Notes under the pieces: generated by a model
Seen by the model: only the letters and a program-made list of their open reading frames with translations
Databases searched by the model: none
What the model was told of the DNA's origin: nothing
Assembly (NCBI RefSeq): GCF_003254395.2
Contig: NC_037648.1
Location: forward strand, 15,963,830 to 16,027,829
Direction of reading: 5' to 3'
Origin: Apis mellifera
Lineage: Eukaryota > Arthropoda > Insecta > Hymenoptera > Apidae
Length of the DNA: 64,000 bases
Program-made: the position numbers and the translations under genes
In this document: piece by piece, positions 26,486-38,965 of the stretch
How positions within the stretch are numbered: position 1 is the first letter of the stretch
How the letters are laid out: the number at the start of each line of letters is the position of its first letter

Positions 26486-29400
26486 TTGTATCTCTCCAAC
26501 GACTTCAAACGTTCGATCGTGACGGGATCGAAATCGAAGGTCGGCCTCTCCCTCGAGTCCAACCTTTCCACGCTCTTCCCTCTGTACTGTTGTTCCCTTC
26601 CGAAACGTTCGAGCGGACTTCTGTTCCCGCCGAACGAATCGAACCTCTCCAACGTGTGCCTCTGGCTGTGGTCGAACGCGGCGTTGCCGCTTCGCCGAGG
26701 GCTCCTCCTCCTCTCCTTCGAATCCAATCGTTCCACGCTTCTCTCCCGACGCTCGGACGTCGCGTGCCTGTGTTCCCTCGATCTATCTTTGGAAATTTTG
26801 TTCAGATACTCGGTGCTGCCGCGTAAACCCTGAATGTCCAAACGTTCCACGCTCCTCCCACGCGACTCGTACGAATCCGCATGGCGGAGGAGGAACGATC
26901 TCTCCGCCCGCGAATCGAGACGCTCGTAGCTTCTCTCCCGCGCGTCCAACCTCTCGATGCTTCTGCGCAACTCTCTCCCCTCCCGGCGGGGATGCGGGGA
27001 CGAGGATTCGAATTTCCTCCTCGACTCCCCCCCTCTCTCAACCGACTTTCTACGATCGTGCTCCCTCGAAGAATCGACGCGTGCCTTCGTACGATTCTCC
27101 TTGTCCTGCAACGTCGCTTTTCGTTCCTTGTTACCATCGTTACGAACGCCACGGCCTAAACTACCCGTTTCCACGTACACGCGCGACACCAATACGTGAT
27201 CCTCCAAACTGGCTACACTACGCGCTCGAACCGTTCTACCTCTTTGTTGTTGTTGATCGAGTATCGTCCTATTGGTCGAATCCACCGGGCTGAGATCGTC
27301 GTCTATGCGAGATTTCGGCCGCATGATACCCTCGTCCCGTAAAATCTCCGAATCTACGTGGGTGATCTTGTACTTGGGCTTCAAGCTTTTCAACTCGTTC
27401 AACACGGACATTTTTTGCTTTTGCACCTGCAACACGACCGGATCCTTCCTACCCGAATCCTGATGCGGAAGAGCGAGTTTATTCTGTTGTTGTAGTTGCT
27501 GTTGTTGTTGTTGTTGTTGCTGCTGCTGTTGCTGTTGGAATTGTTCTATCGAGTTGGCGTGTCGAGTCTCGAATTTTCTCTCGATCTGAGTGCTCGACCG
27601 TTGTATGCGCGACTCGACGGTTACGTAATCGGTATCCGATTTCGTGTACCGATCGGTCGATCTCGTCCTAGCGTCTTTCTTAAGGTCGGCGAGCACCGAT
27701 TTGAATTGTTGCCTCTCCGTCGATCTGATCGAACGGTGTTTGACGAAGGAATCGGTCTCCGAATCCATTTGGAACATTTCGTGCTCGATCCCCTCGTCGC
27801 TTCTCTCCGACATCGCCTCCTCCCCCTCCTCCTCCTCCTCGTCACGGGGGCTCGAGTACGATTCCGGATATTCAAATTCGTGCTCGCGTTCCAAAAGTTC
27901 GTAAGAGTCGTGAGATAGATCGTCGTGGGATAAGTCGCCGGCGGGCCCCGATTCCTCGTGGCCCGACTCGGTCGATAAAGAGGATGTCCCTGGATAAGAG
28001 CTACTGTATACGCGATCCGGCACCACCGCCGAATCGTGATCGAGCGATGGCAATTTAGAGCTGGCAGCGCTGTACGATCGATTGCTCTCGTCGTATCGCG
28101 TCACGGGATTATCAAGCTCGCCCTGGGACGGTAGACGGAAAGGTAGGTCGGAAACGGGATGATGATCGCCGGTAGGAGGTCCCCTCTCCTCGTCCTTGGC
28201 CACCGAGGATCGCGCTTTCCCCGAATCCTCGAAGCTAGACGCGTACAATTCGCGGCAACTGGCCGAACGCTGCCACGGGTGTCTAGGCATAGGTCGCGGT
28301 GGGGGAAATTCGGGAGGACTGCTGTTAGAGGGGCTGATACGACCTGCTGATGAAATCCGCTGCTGGCTGCTGGCAACAAGCATCTGCCGCTGTGCTGGGA
28401 CCTGGCTGGGCGTGGCCGGGGAATGGACGTCGATGGAGGTAAGCGTCCGAAACGATGTAGCTGTGTCTTCGCGACGGTGAATCGTCCCTCCCATCGAGAC
28501 ACTCGTCACAGTCGTCGGAGAATCCAGTGTCATCGAGCCGCATGATAGAGACAGAGCTGGGGTTTCCAGGGCTGAAATCGTATTATTTTTACGTTTTTTA
28601 TCTTTCTCTTTCACTCTCATTCTTTTTCGTCTTCTTTTATTCATCGCTCTCAGAAAGATTTTTTTTACTTTATACTTTATACCTTCACAATTCTCTTCTT
28701 TTTTCTCCTTTTTTCTCGAGACGAGACAACAACAAGCTGTTTCGATAAATTCATTTTCAAAAAGCGTTCTATATTTGCAATACGCTAACTCTACTACTCT
28801 CTACTCTTACAATACTTTATGTGTATTATATATATATATACATATATATACATACACATAAAAGAAAAATAAGTAAAATAAAAAAAATGCTAGGGAACGA
28901 ACGAAAAAATGAAAGGGAAAGAAATAAGTATAAATGGGAAAGAGAGAGAACGAAAGAAGATGGAGAGAGAGAGAGAAAAATTGGAGGAAAGAAGAGAGAG
29001 AGATAGAAAGGAAGAAAAGATGAAGGGAGAAAAGAAAAGAAAAAGAAAGCGTTTCTCGTGGAGGTTGGTGTCGGTCATGGTACATACCAGGATCGCCGAG
29101 GGGCAGGAGGGGGTGGGCAGAGATGCTGGAGCTGCCCATAAGGGAGCTGCTTGGAGTGGCCCCACGATAGCCTCCCCCCTCCAAGCCCTGCAATGCCCTA
29201 CCACCGCTAGTCTGCCGGAACGAATTGGACCTGCGAGCAAGAGAGAGTCAAGTTCAGCATCAGACTTAGGCTACCAAATTGCCAAGCCTGTTCAGAACTA
29301 ACCAACTAATGTTTTTTCGCATATTTTTCTGCCTTCTTATTATTATTATTATCTTTCGTAAATATAATATCTTTCCTTCTCGTTAACTTTCATTCGATTA

Positions 29401-32400
29401 ACTCGGTCGCAACTTTATTTTCTTCTTTCTTCTCTTCACTCATTCTCTCTTTCTTTCTTTCTATTTATCTATCCATCCATCTATTTTTCTATCTATCTAT
29501 CTATCAATCTATTTATCTATCTATCTATGTCCCTTTTAATATTTCCTTTAAATGAATAATTCCTTTGCTATTTTTAATGTGTGTCACTTATCGCGTTCGC
29601 GATCACAAGTTATGCTCTCGAAACTATACAAAATCTTATAGAATAAATAAGATATCATCGGATGCCTTACGCTGTATACTCCCTAAAGACTTTTTCTTAT
29701 TGTCGAATAATAGTCGATTTTACAAAATACTTGTAAAAAAAAATTGTTTTATAACGATCGCTACGATTCTTTGAATAATTTATGATAACGTTTGATACGC
29801 GAATAATTGGTTAATTTTAAAAATTTAAAGTCTTATATATCTTAACCATTTTTAATGGTGGCAAGAATTGCGTTTAAAATTAGATCTTTCAAGGTTATTT
29901 CAAAATCACAAAATACATATTATGTTAACAGATTCATGACCTTTTCTCAGAGATCAGCTACGATAAGGTAAAAAATAACATAATACGAGAGAAAAAAGTT
30001 GAAAAAAAAAAAAAGAAAAAGTCGAGATAATTATTGAACTTTTTCTTGAAATTATCGTTACCGCTCAACCAATCCGATACGTATTTCACGCGCAAACTAA
30101 TTTTATCTAATTTTTGATAATCGGAAATAATTCGTTAAAGTAACGAATATATAGCATAAATGATTTGCGCACTCGTTATTTTCGCATGCTTAATTTTTTG
30201 CATACATCGAAATATTTGATGAGAAATGTGCATACACAAACGGCGACGCGTTTATTTATCGTTGAGTACACGATGCTTTTCGCTCTAATACGGTATTGTT
30301 TGGTAAAGTGAACATAGATATTGCGTGATAAAGAATCGTGTACACCTATATTATTATAATTATAATATTATGTACAAAAGGATAAAATTATTATAAAGAA
30401 AGATAATCTCTATTCTCTATGTCGTAGAATAATCTACTTGGATAAATATTTGATTGGTAAAAAGATTCGATTGGGACGAGAGTGAGATATGGTAACTTTT
30501 GCAGTGTACGTATCATTAGGTGTTACGTTACAACGACGAGAATTAGTGACCACACTATCAAAGAGAGGGTACATTGATCATTCGGGTTATCGTGCCTGAT
30601 GGTGAGCCTGACTCCCCGCCACCCCTTGTCCGAGCAGGCAACACTGACACACGGAAGTAACAAAGTGAACAGAGTTAAAAATACTTCTTTCTACTTATTA
30701 AAATTGACAATAAACAACTGATATATATAGACGTGATAAATACCAATTAATGTCCCGGCAAAAGCAAGACCGTGCCACCTCCCGTCTTAACCACCGCAAG
30801 ATCAGTGCGTTTATTAATTAATAAAATATAACAACGTATCTCAATGGTATAAAACCAGCGTTAAGGGAGGAACAGTACATAACTATACGCATGCACTATC
30901 TACACATTACTAGTTTGATATCATTAATAAGTTTGTTCAATCGTAAAAACCACATTTCACGTTCGATGATCGAACTTACCTTTGAAACGTTTGCCTCTTC
31001 ACGTAATTATCCCGTACAAATTCCACGATTTGTTTCTGAGTTTTTCCGCTATACCTAATAATCGAGAAATAACATCGAGAAATTGCGTTAGATTAATATT
31101 AATTAGACATTTATTAGAAAAAAAAAAAAACAAAATTTTTTACACCGTAAATTCACATACCTGAATGATGAACCACGGCTGAGAACACGCGTTTTTTGTC
31201 GTACCACTCGTTTCACCACCGAACAACGGAAAAATCCATGATTTTCCACGCATTTTTTCCAAAAATTTTTACACTCGTTGCGTCCCTCGAAAAAAAATTC
31301 CACGGTATCTTTGTAATAACCCTACAATCATCAATTAATCGTGGAAACGATTAATTTTCGAATCCAGTTCTTTCTAATTTCAACGATATTTGAATACAGT
31401 AAATATCTACTTACGTAACCCTCTGAATGAAGTTTAATTAAAAATCGTTTTCTTTTAAAACTGATTTTCCTGATCTTAGCCCAACTGAATGTATTTATCT
31501 TAGTGAAATTTTGAAAAACTACTATTCCCATATGTGCCACTGCCAAGTTGAGCGATGCACCCTCGTGATCCTTTGACAACAAATGAAATACAATGATTCT
31601 ATATCTATCCATCTATTAAAAAACGAAAAGCAAGTTACATTTTACTTACTTTAGCCGGATGCATTTTCATTCCATACAATTCACATCGACGTGCTGTTTC
31701 TAACAGATTAAGATCTGCTTCTGCTGGTGATTGACCTCTGTTTACAAAACGATCATATTTTCATAATCTCATTCGACCCAAATTACATATTTAAGGAATA
31801 ATAAAAAGAAAATCTTACGCGTGTTTTTTGTGATTTTCCATAATACGACGTTCTAATTCTTGATCTTGATGAGGCACAAATTTGTAAGTTGATAAATATG
31901 TATGATCTGGATAATCTTCTATCACATAATCCCCGCATTCAGCTAAAATAATTTAAATCATATGTCCTAATACTATTCCACTTTTTATTTTTATCATAAT
32001 CAATGAATTGTTATATTTACCCTGGACGATATAACTCGCCATCAAAGCTGCTGTATTATCGTTGCATTGTAACAAAGCTTGAGCTAAATCCCTTTTAATT
32101 TGAAGACAAAATAAATATCTTGTAAATTCTTCTTCTAATTGCGCTGGATCAGGTGTATAAAATTTAACGCAAAATCTTAATAACGGATCTATCAAAGATA
32201 ATCCAACTTGTCTACAAACTGGCTTCTCTAAATCTAACCAATACTGTAATATTAAAATGTCATTGGTAAGTATAATAACCATAAACCATAACCATTTATC
32301 AATATGTTTTTTAACTTCTTACTTTTGTCCCATTAAGTTCTTGATATTCCAAACCAAAATAATCAGCTTCCAAAAGATGTAACTGCTTACAAACTTGATC

Positions 32401-33066
32401 GAATAATACTCTTCCTAAAGCTTTTGCCTAAAAAATTTAAATAAATTTAGAATAGTGAAATCTAATTTCTCTTTGTTGTAAAAAAGTGTTCAATTTATCT
32501 TATATTATTTCTAAAATGGTTGTTTTAAATACTTTATTAAACATTTTATAAAATCAATATATCAATACTTTTTTCAATACATCATATTATAGTATAACCT
32601 CCAATTATATGCTCCAATTATTCATTTAGAAGTCTTATACATATATGCGTAAACAGTATAAAGTGAATAATTTTTTTATTGTAAAAAAAGTAGATTTATA
32701 AACAATAAGTTTTTTTTCTATTCTTAAAAATTGCAATATACATTTTATGATATTCTAATAAAAAAGAAAGAAACAAGTAATGTAAATGTTTTCATTATAA
32801 ATTTCACATGAAGGTCTCTAACTATCTCTTGTTTCTAAATTTACATTTCAAACATTGATCACAAAATCACAAAAAATTACCTGAACTTGAAACATTGTAA
32901 TTGTATCATCTAACATCTGTACACGAACAGCAAGCATTTTACCAGCTTTCCTAGGTGTCGTGGGAGGAGTTCTACTACCTCCATCCACACCTGCTGGAGT
33001 TGAATGACTATGAGGCATTTTAGATCCTCCACTGCCTTTCATGCTTATACTTTCTATATCATTCAT
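8405..33066 (-). CDS. Cdep: FARP/Cdep orthologue: FERM-FA, giant disordered region, DH-PH-PH RhoGEF
   Basis: This is a Rho-family guanine nucleotide exchange factor linking membrane and cytoskeleton (family knowledge). N-terminal exons: 33066-32881, 32427-32323, 32243-32021, 31942-31819, 31737-31650, 31570-31415, 31321-31161, 31054-30980 and 29230-29088. They encode FERM at about residues 44-330 (MLAVRVQMLDD start) and the FERM-adjacent region (VLSRGSSFRYSGKTQKQ). The giant exon starts at 28571. C-terminal exons: 11431-11223, 11149-11060, 10979-10604, 10484-10375, 9875-9735, 9674-9520, 9223-9102, 9007-8853, 8781-8522 and 8435-8405 (TAG). They encode the DH domain (AKELLMTERTYKKDLDMI, SFLLKPLQRLLHY), PH1 and PH2 (ending TFGRWVEVIRSAT). 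All these joins keep phase. The link from the giant exon to the DH exons is ambiguous. With a donor at 21301 plus the microexon at 19682-19709 the protein is 3402 aa; with a donor at 20794 it is 3571 aa. Vertebrate FARPs are about 1050 aa, so the middle is greatly expanded. Confidence 0.88.
9951..10340. repeat. AT-only low-complexity DNA in a Cdep intron
   Basis: Most of this intron is A and T in short palindromic combinations of TATAAT, TTATAA and AATATA. It could fold on itself, but the low complexity explains this. A (TTA)n run at 10556-10578 lies in the next intron up. Confidence 0.7.
12168..12207 (+). repeat. (AAT)n/(AAC)n trinucleotide microsatellite
   Basis: This is a tandem AAT run passing into AAC and back to AAT. 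It lies in the long Cdep intron. A similar AAT run joined to AATT tetramers is at 12693-12763. Confidence 0.9.
12590..12694 (-). CDS. Cdep: Candidate alternative Cdep exon (internal start or 105-nt cassette)
   Basis: On minus the sequence ACC-ATG-T is followed by the strong donor GTGAGT at 12589-12584. The single T joins the exon at 11431 in frame (ATG-TAT-ACC-GAG). It could therefore be the first coding exon of a short DH-PH-PH isoform started from an internal promoter. Alternatively, an acceptor TTATTAG ending at 12695 makes it a symmetrical phase-1 cassette of 105 nt that stays open throughout and would add a Val/Phe/Leu-rich insert ending RTPGFVGRPDDNTM. I cannot decide between these from sequence. 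Confidence 0.4.
13253..13353. repeat. (TA)n microsatellite block
   Basis: About 100 bases of TA dinucleotides with ATAC/ATGT interruptions, preceded by a short GT run at 13204-13217. It lies within the Cdep intron. Confidence 0.9.
14555..14754. mobile_element. Possible hAT-type MITE with imperfect terminal inverted repeats
   Basis: The left end reads TAGAGATGTGAGTTT. The right end, reverse-complemented, reads CAGAGATGTGAATTT. Similarity continues imperfectly for another 30 bases inside each end (GCGTCG...GCGAA-like blocks). The length is 200 bases. TAGAGATG/CAGAGATG ends are characteristic of hAT elements (family knowledge). I cannot see a clean 8-bp target duplication, so it is old or misassigned. 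It has no coding capacity. Confidence 0.45.
19682..19709 (-). CDS. Cdep: Candidate 28-nt microexon of Cdep
   Basis: On minus a pyrimidine-rich tract ending CGTTTCAG is followed by 28 bases and then the donor GTACTT. Read in phase 0 it gives DGRQVAQHI plus one G. That G exactly completes the first codon (GAT, Asp) of the exon at 11431, giving ...QHI-DTETDKQG. It also requires the giant exon to end in phase 0, which the donors at 21301 and 20794 do. The fit of both sides is good, but there is no transcript evidence. Confidence 0.5.
20248..28571 (-). CDS. Cdep: Giant disordered exon of Cdep (about 2775 codons)
   Basis: The acceptor TTTCAG precedes 28571, and phase 1 matches the previous exon (...LPLGDP + A LETPALSLS). 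The frame is then open to a TGA at 20248-20250. Its GC content is much higher than the surroundings. The encoded sequence is low-complexity: a polyQ run (27484-27545), a SxERLDSRER repeat zone (about 26490-27060), an Asn run (26431-26489), Thr runs (about 25690-25760), many KLSP/SILSP sites, Glu runs (22876-22905, 23166-23205), a second polyQ (22087-22115) and an Asp/Glu tail (20290-20380). I see no folded domain. Candidate phase-0 donors inside are at 24442 (GAG/GTGAGC), 21301 (AAG/GTGAGG) and 20794 (GAG/GTAGGC). The reading-through form would end after the acidic tail as a 3194-aa protein with FERM-FA but no DH-PH. Confidence 0.85.
29461..29528 (+). repeat. (ATCT)n tetranucleotide microsatellite
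   Basis: Imperfect ATCT/ATCC tandem units in the Cdep intron between the exon at 30980 and the exon at 29230. Confidence 0.85.
30550..30812. other. Two GC-rich islands in a Cdep intron, function unknown
   Basis: Blocks at about 30570-30655 and 30750-30812 are strikingly GC-rich between AT-rich flanks. The first can form a stem: GCCTG-A-CTC at 30606-30614 pairs with GAGCAGGC at 30632-30639 (8 bp with one bulged A) around a C-rich loop. The second is open on + from an ATG at 30750 for 23 codons, and on minus it also reads as a short open stretch. Neither has clear splice signals matching Cdep phases. They may be conserved regulatory elements, an alternative first exon, or an RNA. Confidence 0.35.
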
Positions 33067-35258
33067 TTTCAGTCATCTACTGAGAATCGTAGAATGACCA
33101 TTTATAAATTATTTCCTTATGGAAAACTTGATTTCTAATTCACTATTACATTGTCATCTGTAACAAAATATTAAATACACTTTGATATTCTTTTATTAAA
33201 AAAAAAAAAATTGAATTAAATATGATAAATCTTTCGTATAAATTTCGCATCATTATTAATAATGTGTAGTGTGAAGGGTTAAGTAACCAGAAAACATTTT
33301 CACGGAAAAATTATTTAAACTTTTTTTTCTATTTTTTTGATTCAAAAGTAAATAGTATCTGAATAACATCGTAAAATCTCACATATATTTACATACATCA
33401 TGTACAATTTTTTAAAAAGTGCAAAAAATATTACGATATTATAACGAAAAAAGTATATTCACGAATATTAAAAAATTCAAAGATTATAATTTATTGTGAA
33501 AAGCAATTAGCCTAACTTTTTTTCCATGTTATATTTTTTTATAAAAAGATACTTACGTTTGTTTACATAATTATTAATTGCTACTTATCGTCCGACGATT
33601 CACTGTTAAACTATTTTATTTTAACAAAAAGTATGAACGATGTTACGTCAAAACTATGATTATACCGATTATACTACTAATCGAACGATGCTAATGGAAT
33701 ACGTTAAGAGATTGGTTGAAAGGGTTGCAAGTGTTGATTTGTCGATCAATGAAAGATCTTAAAATTTAAATATATAGATACCATGTAACTTTATCGATCA
33801 TATTATATTATTAAATTTTTTATATAAAATATCAAATTTCAAAGAAATAAATAAATCAAAAAATCATTTTTAATCGTCTGATGGATCCAAGAACGAAGCA
33901 TTTTAAATCGAACGGAAAAAGGCGGGGCCTACGATCTTTAAAGGATCAATCACGTTACATTATAAAACAATAGGAAATGTTGCATTCTCTCGTACATACA
34001 TCTGCCGGTTTAATAAGATCAGTGACAGCACGCCCCAATATACAGCAACGCGGAGTTCATTGATCACTAAACACTCATGCACCGGCACTCCCGTTGTAAA
34101 ATCGTTTTCGCAATATCGTGATTATTAATAAATCGTTTACCCCACTACTATCCCGAAAGTAGATTTCACGAATGATCTCTATATATTCCTGAACGGCGAA
34201 CAAGGAAATCTCCAAATTGAACCACATTACACACCTATGGAGCACACGTCTCCGCCTTGGCATAAATTATATGAAATGTCAGAGGTTCTCAGCATGCAAC
34301 GAATAATAAAATAATTCATTGATAAACTAATGTAAATGGTAACATTTGAACGTAGCGAATTACGAAATGATAAAACTCGATTATCCGAAACATACCTTGA
34401 CCAATTCAAGTCCAATAGACAACTAACTACTGGCATTGCTCCTACGGCGCGCGATGTACGCCAAGGGCGGAGCCACACTAAAAGAACACAAACAGCGACA
34501 TCCACGAGAAAATTCGAGAACTCGAATCGCTCAAAAACAACTTTATTGTATCATAGATATAACGATTTTTTTCATTTTCCATTTTTCTTAATTTTTTTTA
34601 TATGCGCATACCTTGAGAATTAAAAATAAAAAGAAATCAAAATTTTTCTTCAATTATATATACTTATTTAATATTTATCATTTACCTTTTTCTTATTCGT
34701 ATCTCCAATAGATACACTGATTTCCCTGATAGGCAAAGTAAAGCCGTGCCTTGCTTTTGCGCATAGCTGAATTCGTTTGTTTCGAGTATCTCGTAAGATG
34801 GCGCTTCATGCCTAAACGTCACGACAACTGTCAATTCTCAGTTATCTACAAACCACAAATGTCAAATCAACGAAAGTAAACAATAGAGGTTTTTATACTT
34901 TTATTTCATAGGCTTTTATCTCTATGTGTATAGTATTTAAATTATTTTACAATATATTCTCAATATATTCTTAATCGTATGAATACGTGTAAACGATTAT
35001 GAAATTCTGAAATAACTTTTTTATAAATTATATTTGAAAAAATCATCATTAATAGCATTTCAATATATATGTATTATACTAATATATTAATCATAACTTA
35101 TATAATATAATTTATTTAAAAATTAATATAAAATTTTTTGTTTATTCATTATTCTATAAAATATTCCATAAAATGTTCATGTTGCAGGATATAAGGATAA
35201 TTCTTCTTAATGTGATTTTGATACATATATATAATTACTATAATTATATTGAAGAAAA
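33067..35258. promoter_or_regulatory. Divergent upstream region of Cdep (-) and the sugar transporter (+)
   Basis: The leaders of two divergent genes lie here. On minus an acceptor-like TTGTTACAG ends at about 33163, 97 bases above the Cdep ATG, so Cdep probably has a spliced 5' UTR. GC-box-like motifs (AGGCGGGGCC near 33920, AGGGCGGAGCC near 34464) stand out from the AT background and could mark two promoters. The rest is AT-rich without coding character. Confidence 0.4.
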
Positions 35259-37420
<2,162 letters not shown>

Positions 37421-37445
37421 AAATGAAATTTCAATTATCAAAATA

Positions 37446-37645
37446 TTGGATTATCCCAAAAGTTCCTGTAGTTTTTTATTATTCAGATTTAAAATAATTT
37501 CCAAATCATTTTTGAACTGCTAAAAATTATGTTATAATTGGTTTAGGATTAAGTTTGTTTCCAAGCCATTAAAAAAAAAAAAAAAACATATTTTTTCAAA
37601 ATGAACAGTTTAACAATTGCGATTAAAAATTTCAAGATAATCCAA
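37446..37645. mobile_element. Mariner-type MITE, 200 bp, with TA target duplication
   Basis: The left end is TTGGATTATCCCAAAAGTTC. The right end is the exact reverse complement of the first ten bases (GATAATCCAA at 37636-37645). A TA dinucleotide flanks both sides (37444-37445 and 37646-37647), the target duplication of Tc1/mariner elements. The subterminal CCCAAAAGTTC is typical of mariner ends. It has no transposase frame, so it is a non-autonomous deletion derivative. It sits just past the transporter stop, probably within its 3' UTR. Confidence 0.75.
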
Positions 37646-37647
37646 TA

Positions 37648-38965
37648 AACATATATAATCCTTACATGTCGATGAAAGTATTCTAAATATTATTTTTATC
37701 TCATTTTGAATGAATTAATGATCAAAAACTTATCTTAAAAACTGTTCTATACGATATTGTGTTCAATAAGTATTGTATGTCAATAATACATACACGTGTA
37801 CTTCCAAAAATATTATCGTAACTGCCGATTATTATAGAACATATCACACAACGTAATAGAAATGTCAAAATATATAAATCATTTTTGATGCCAAAGACTG
37901 ACTAGGTTTTTAATTATTTCATCTTTTCATCTTCTTTCAATTTATTAAACAAGAGATTATTAATGACAATTCTATTAAAAAAAAATTTATATATTATATA
38001 TAATTCTTGATTTTATTTAATGACACGTTGTATGACGTAATTACTTGTACTGGAAATTTTGAATTGAAAAATTAGTAAATCAAGTATTAGGGGTACATAT
38101 ATAAAATTAGATATTTTATAGTATAAAGGCAGATTTTAAATTATGTTTAGAAATAAATATTTGACATTTGAATAAGAAAATATATGACATATAATATTTA
38201 CGATTTTTCAATAATCATAATATTATTTTTTTCATCATATGTATCGCTATATACTTCTTTAAATACTTAACATTTATCATATTCATTTTGATATTGACTG
38301 CAGTTTTTTTTTTTACATATAATAATAATAATAATGTTGCAATGTTCTTTGGTGCCATTTAAAATAAATATCACTATGTAAAAATCTTTTATTATATATA
38401 ACATTGCTGTATATAAAAATAATTTTCATATATAATTATTGCAGATTTACAATATTGTAAAATGTAATATTGTACTTGACAAAGATACAATTGGTTTATA
38501 TACCTAATAAAATATATAGAAAATATAATACTTTTGTTTTAATCTCTCACTCTCTGTGTGCGCACACATACATACATACATATAATAATTATGCGTCAAA
38601 TAATTTCTTTCATTTTTATGAAAATAGTAATTTCTTCTTTATATCACTTAATCCACATATATGTATATCTACATGCATCCATGTATTTCATAATAAATTC
38701 GATTTATAAACTATACTATATACATTGTTTCTACTTTCTCTTTTTCTTATTGGTCAATTAAAAAACTAATCACGCAAAAAGTATAAAAAAATAACATTAT
38801 TCTGTACGAAAATAAAATTAAGTATCACTCTCTTGCAAAAACATTTGGCCTAATAATAATAAACAAATAAGTATATATAATAATATTAAATCATTATTAT
38901 AATCTTACTTATCGGATCTATTAAAAATATTATTTCATAATTGCGCAATACATACGTAAAAGTTT
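37648..38965. other. Convergent intergenic DNA
   Basis: AT-rich spacer between the transporter (+) and the XK-related gene (-). It holds 3' UTR-type sequence, (AAT)n near 38322-38336 and CATA repeats near 38567-38584. No gene is seen. Confidence 0.5.
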
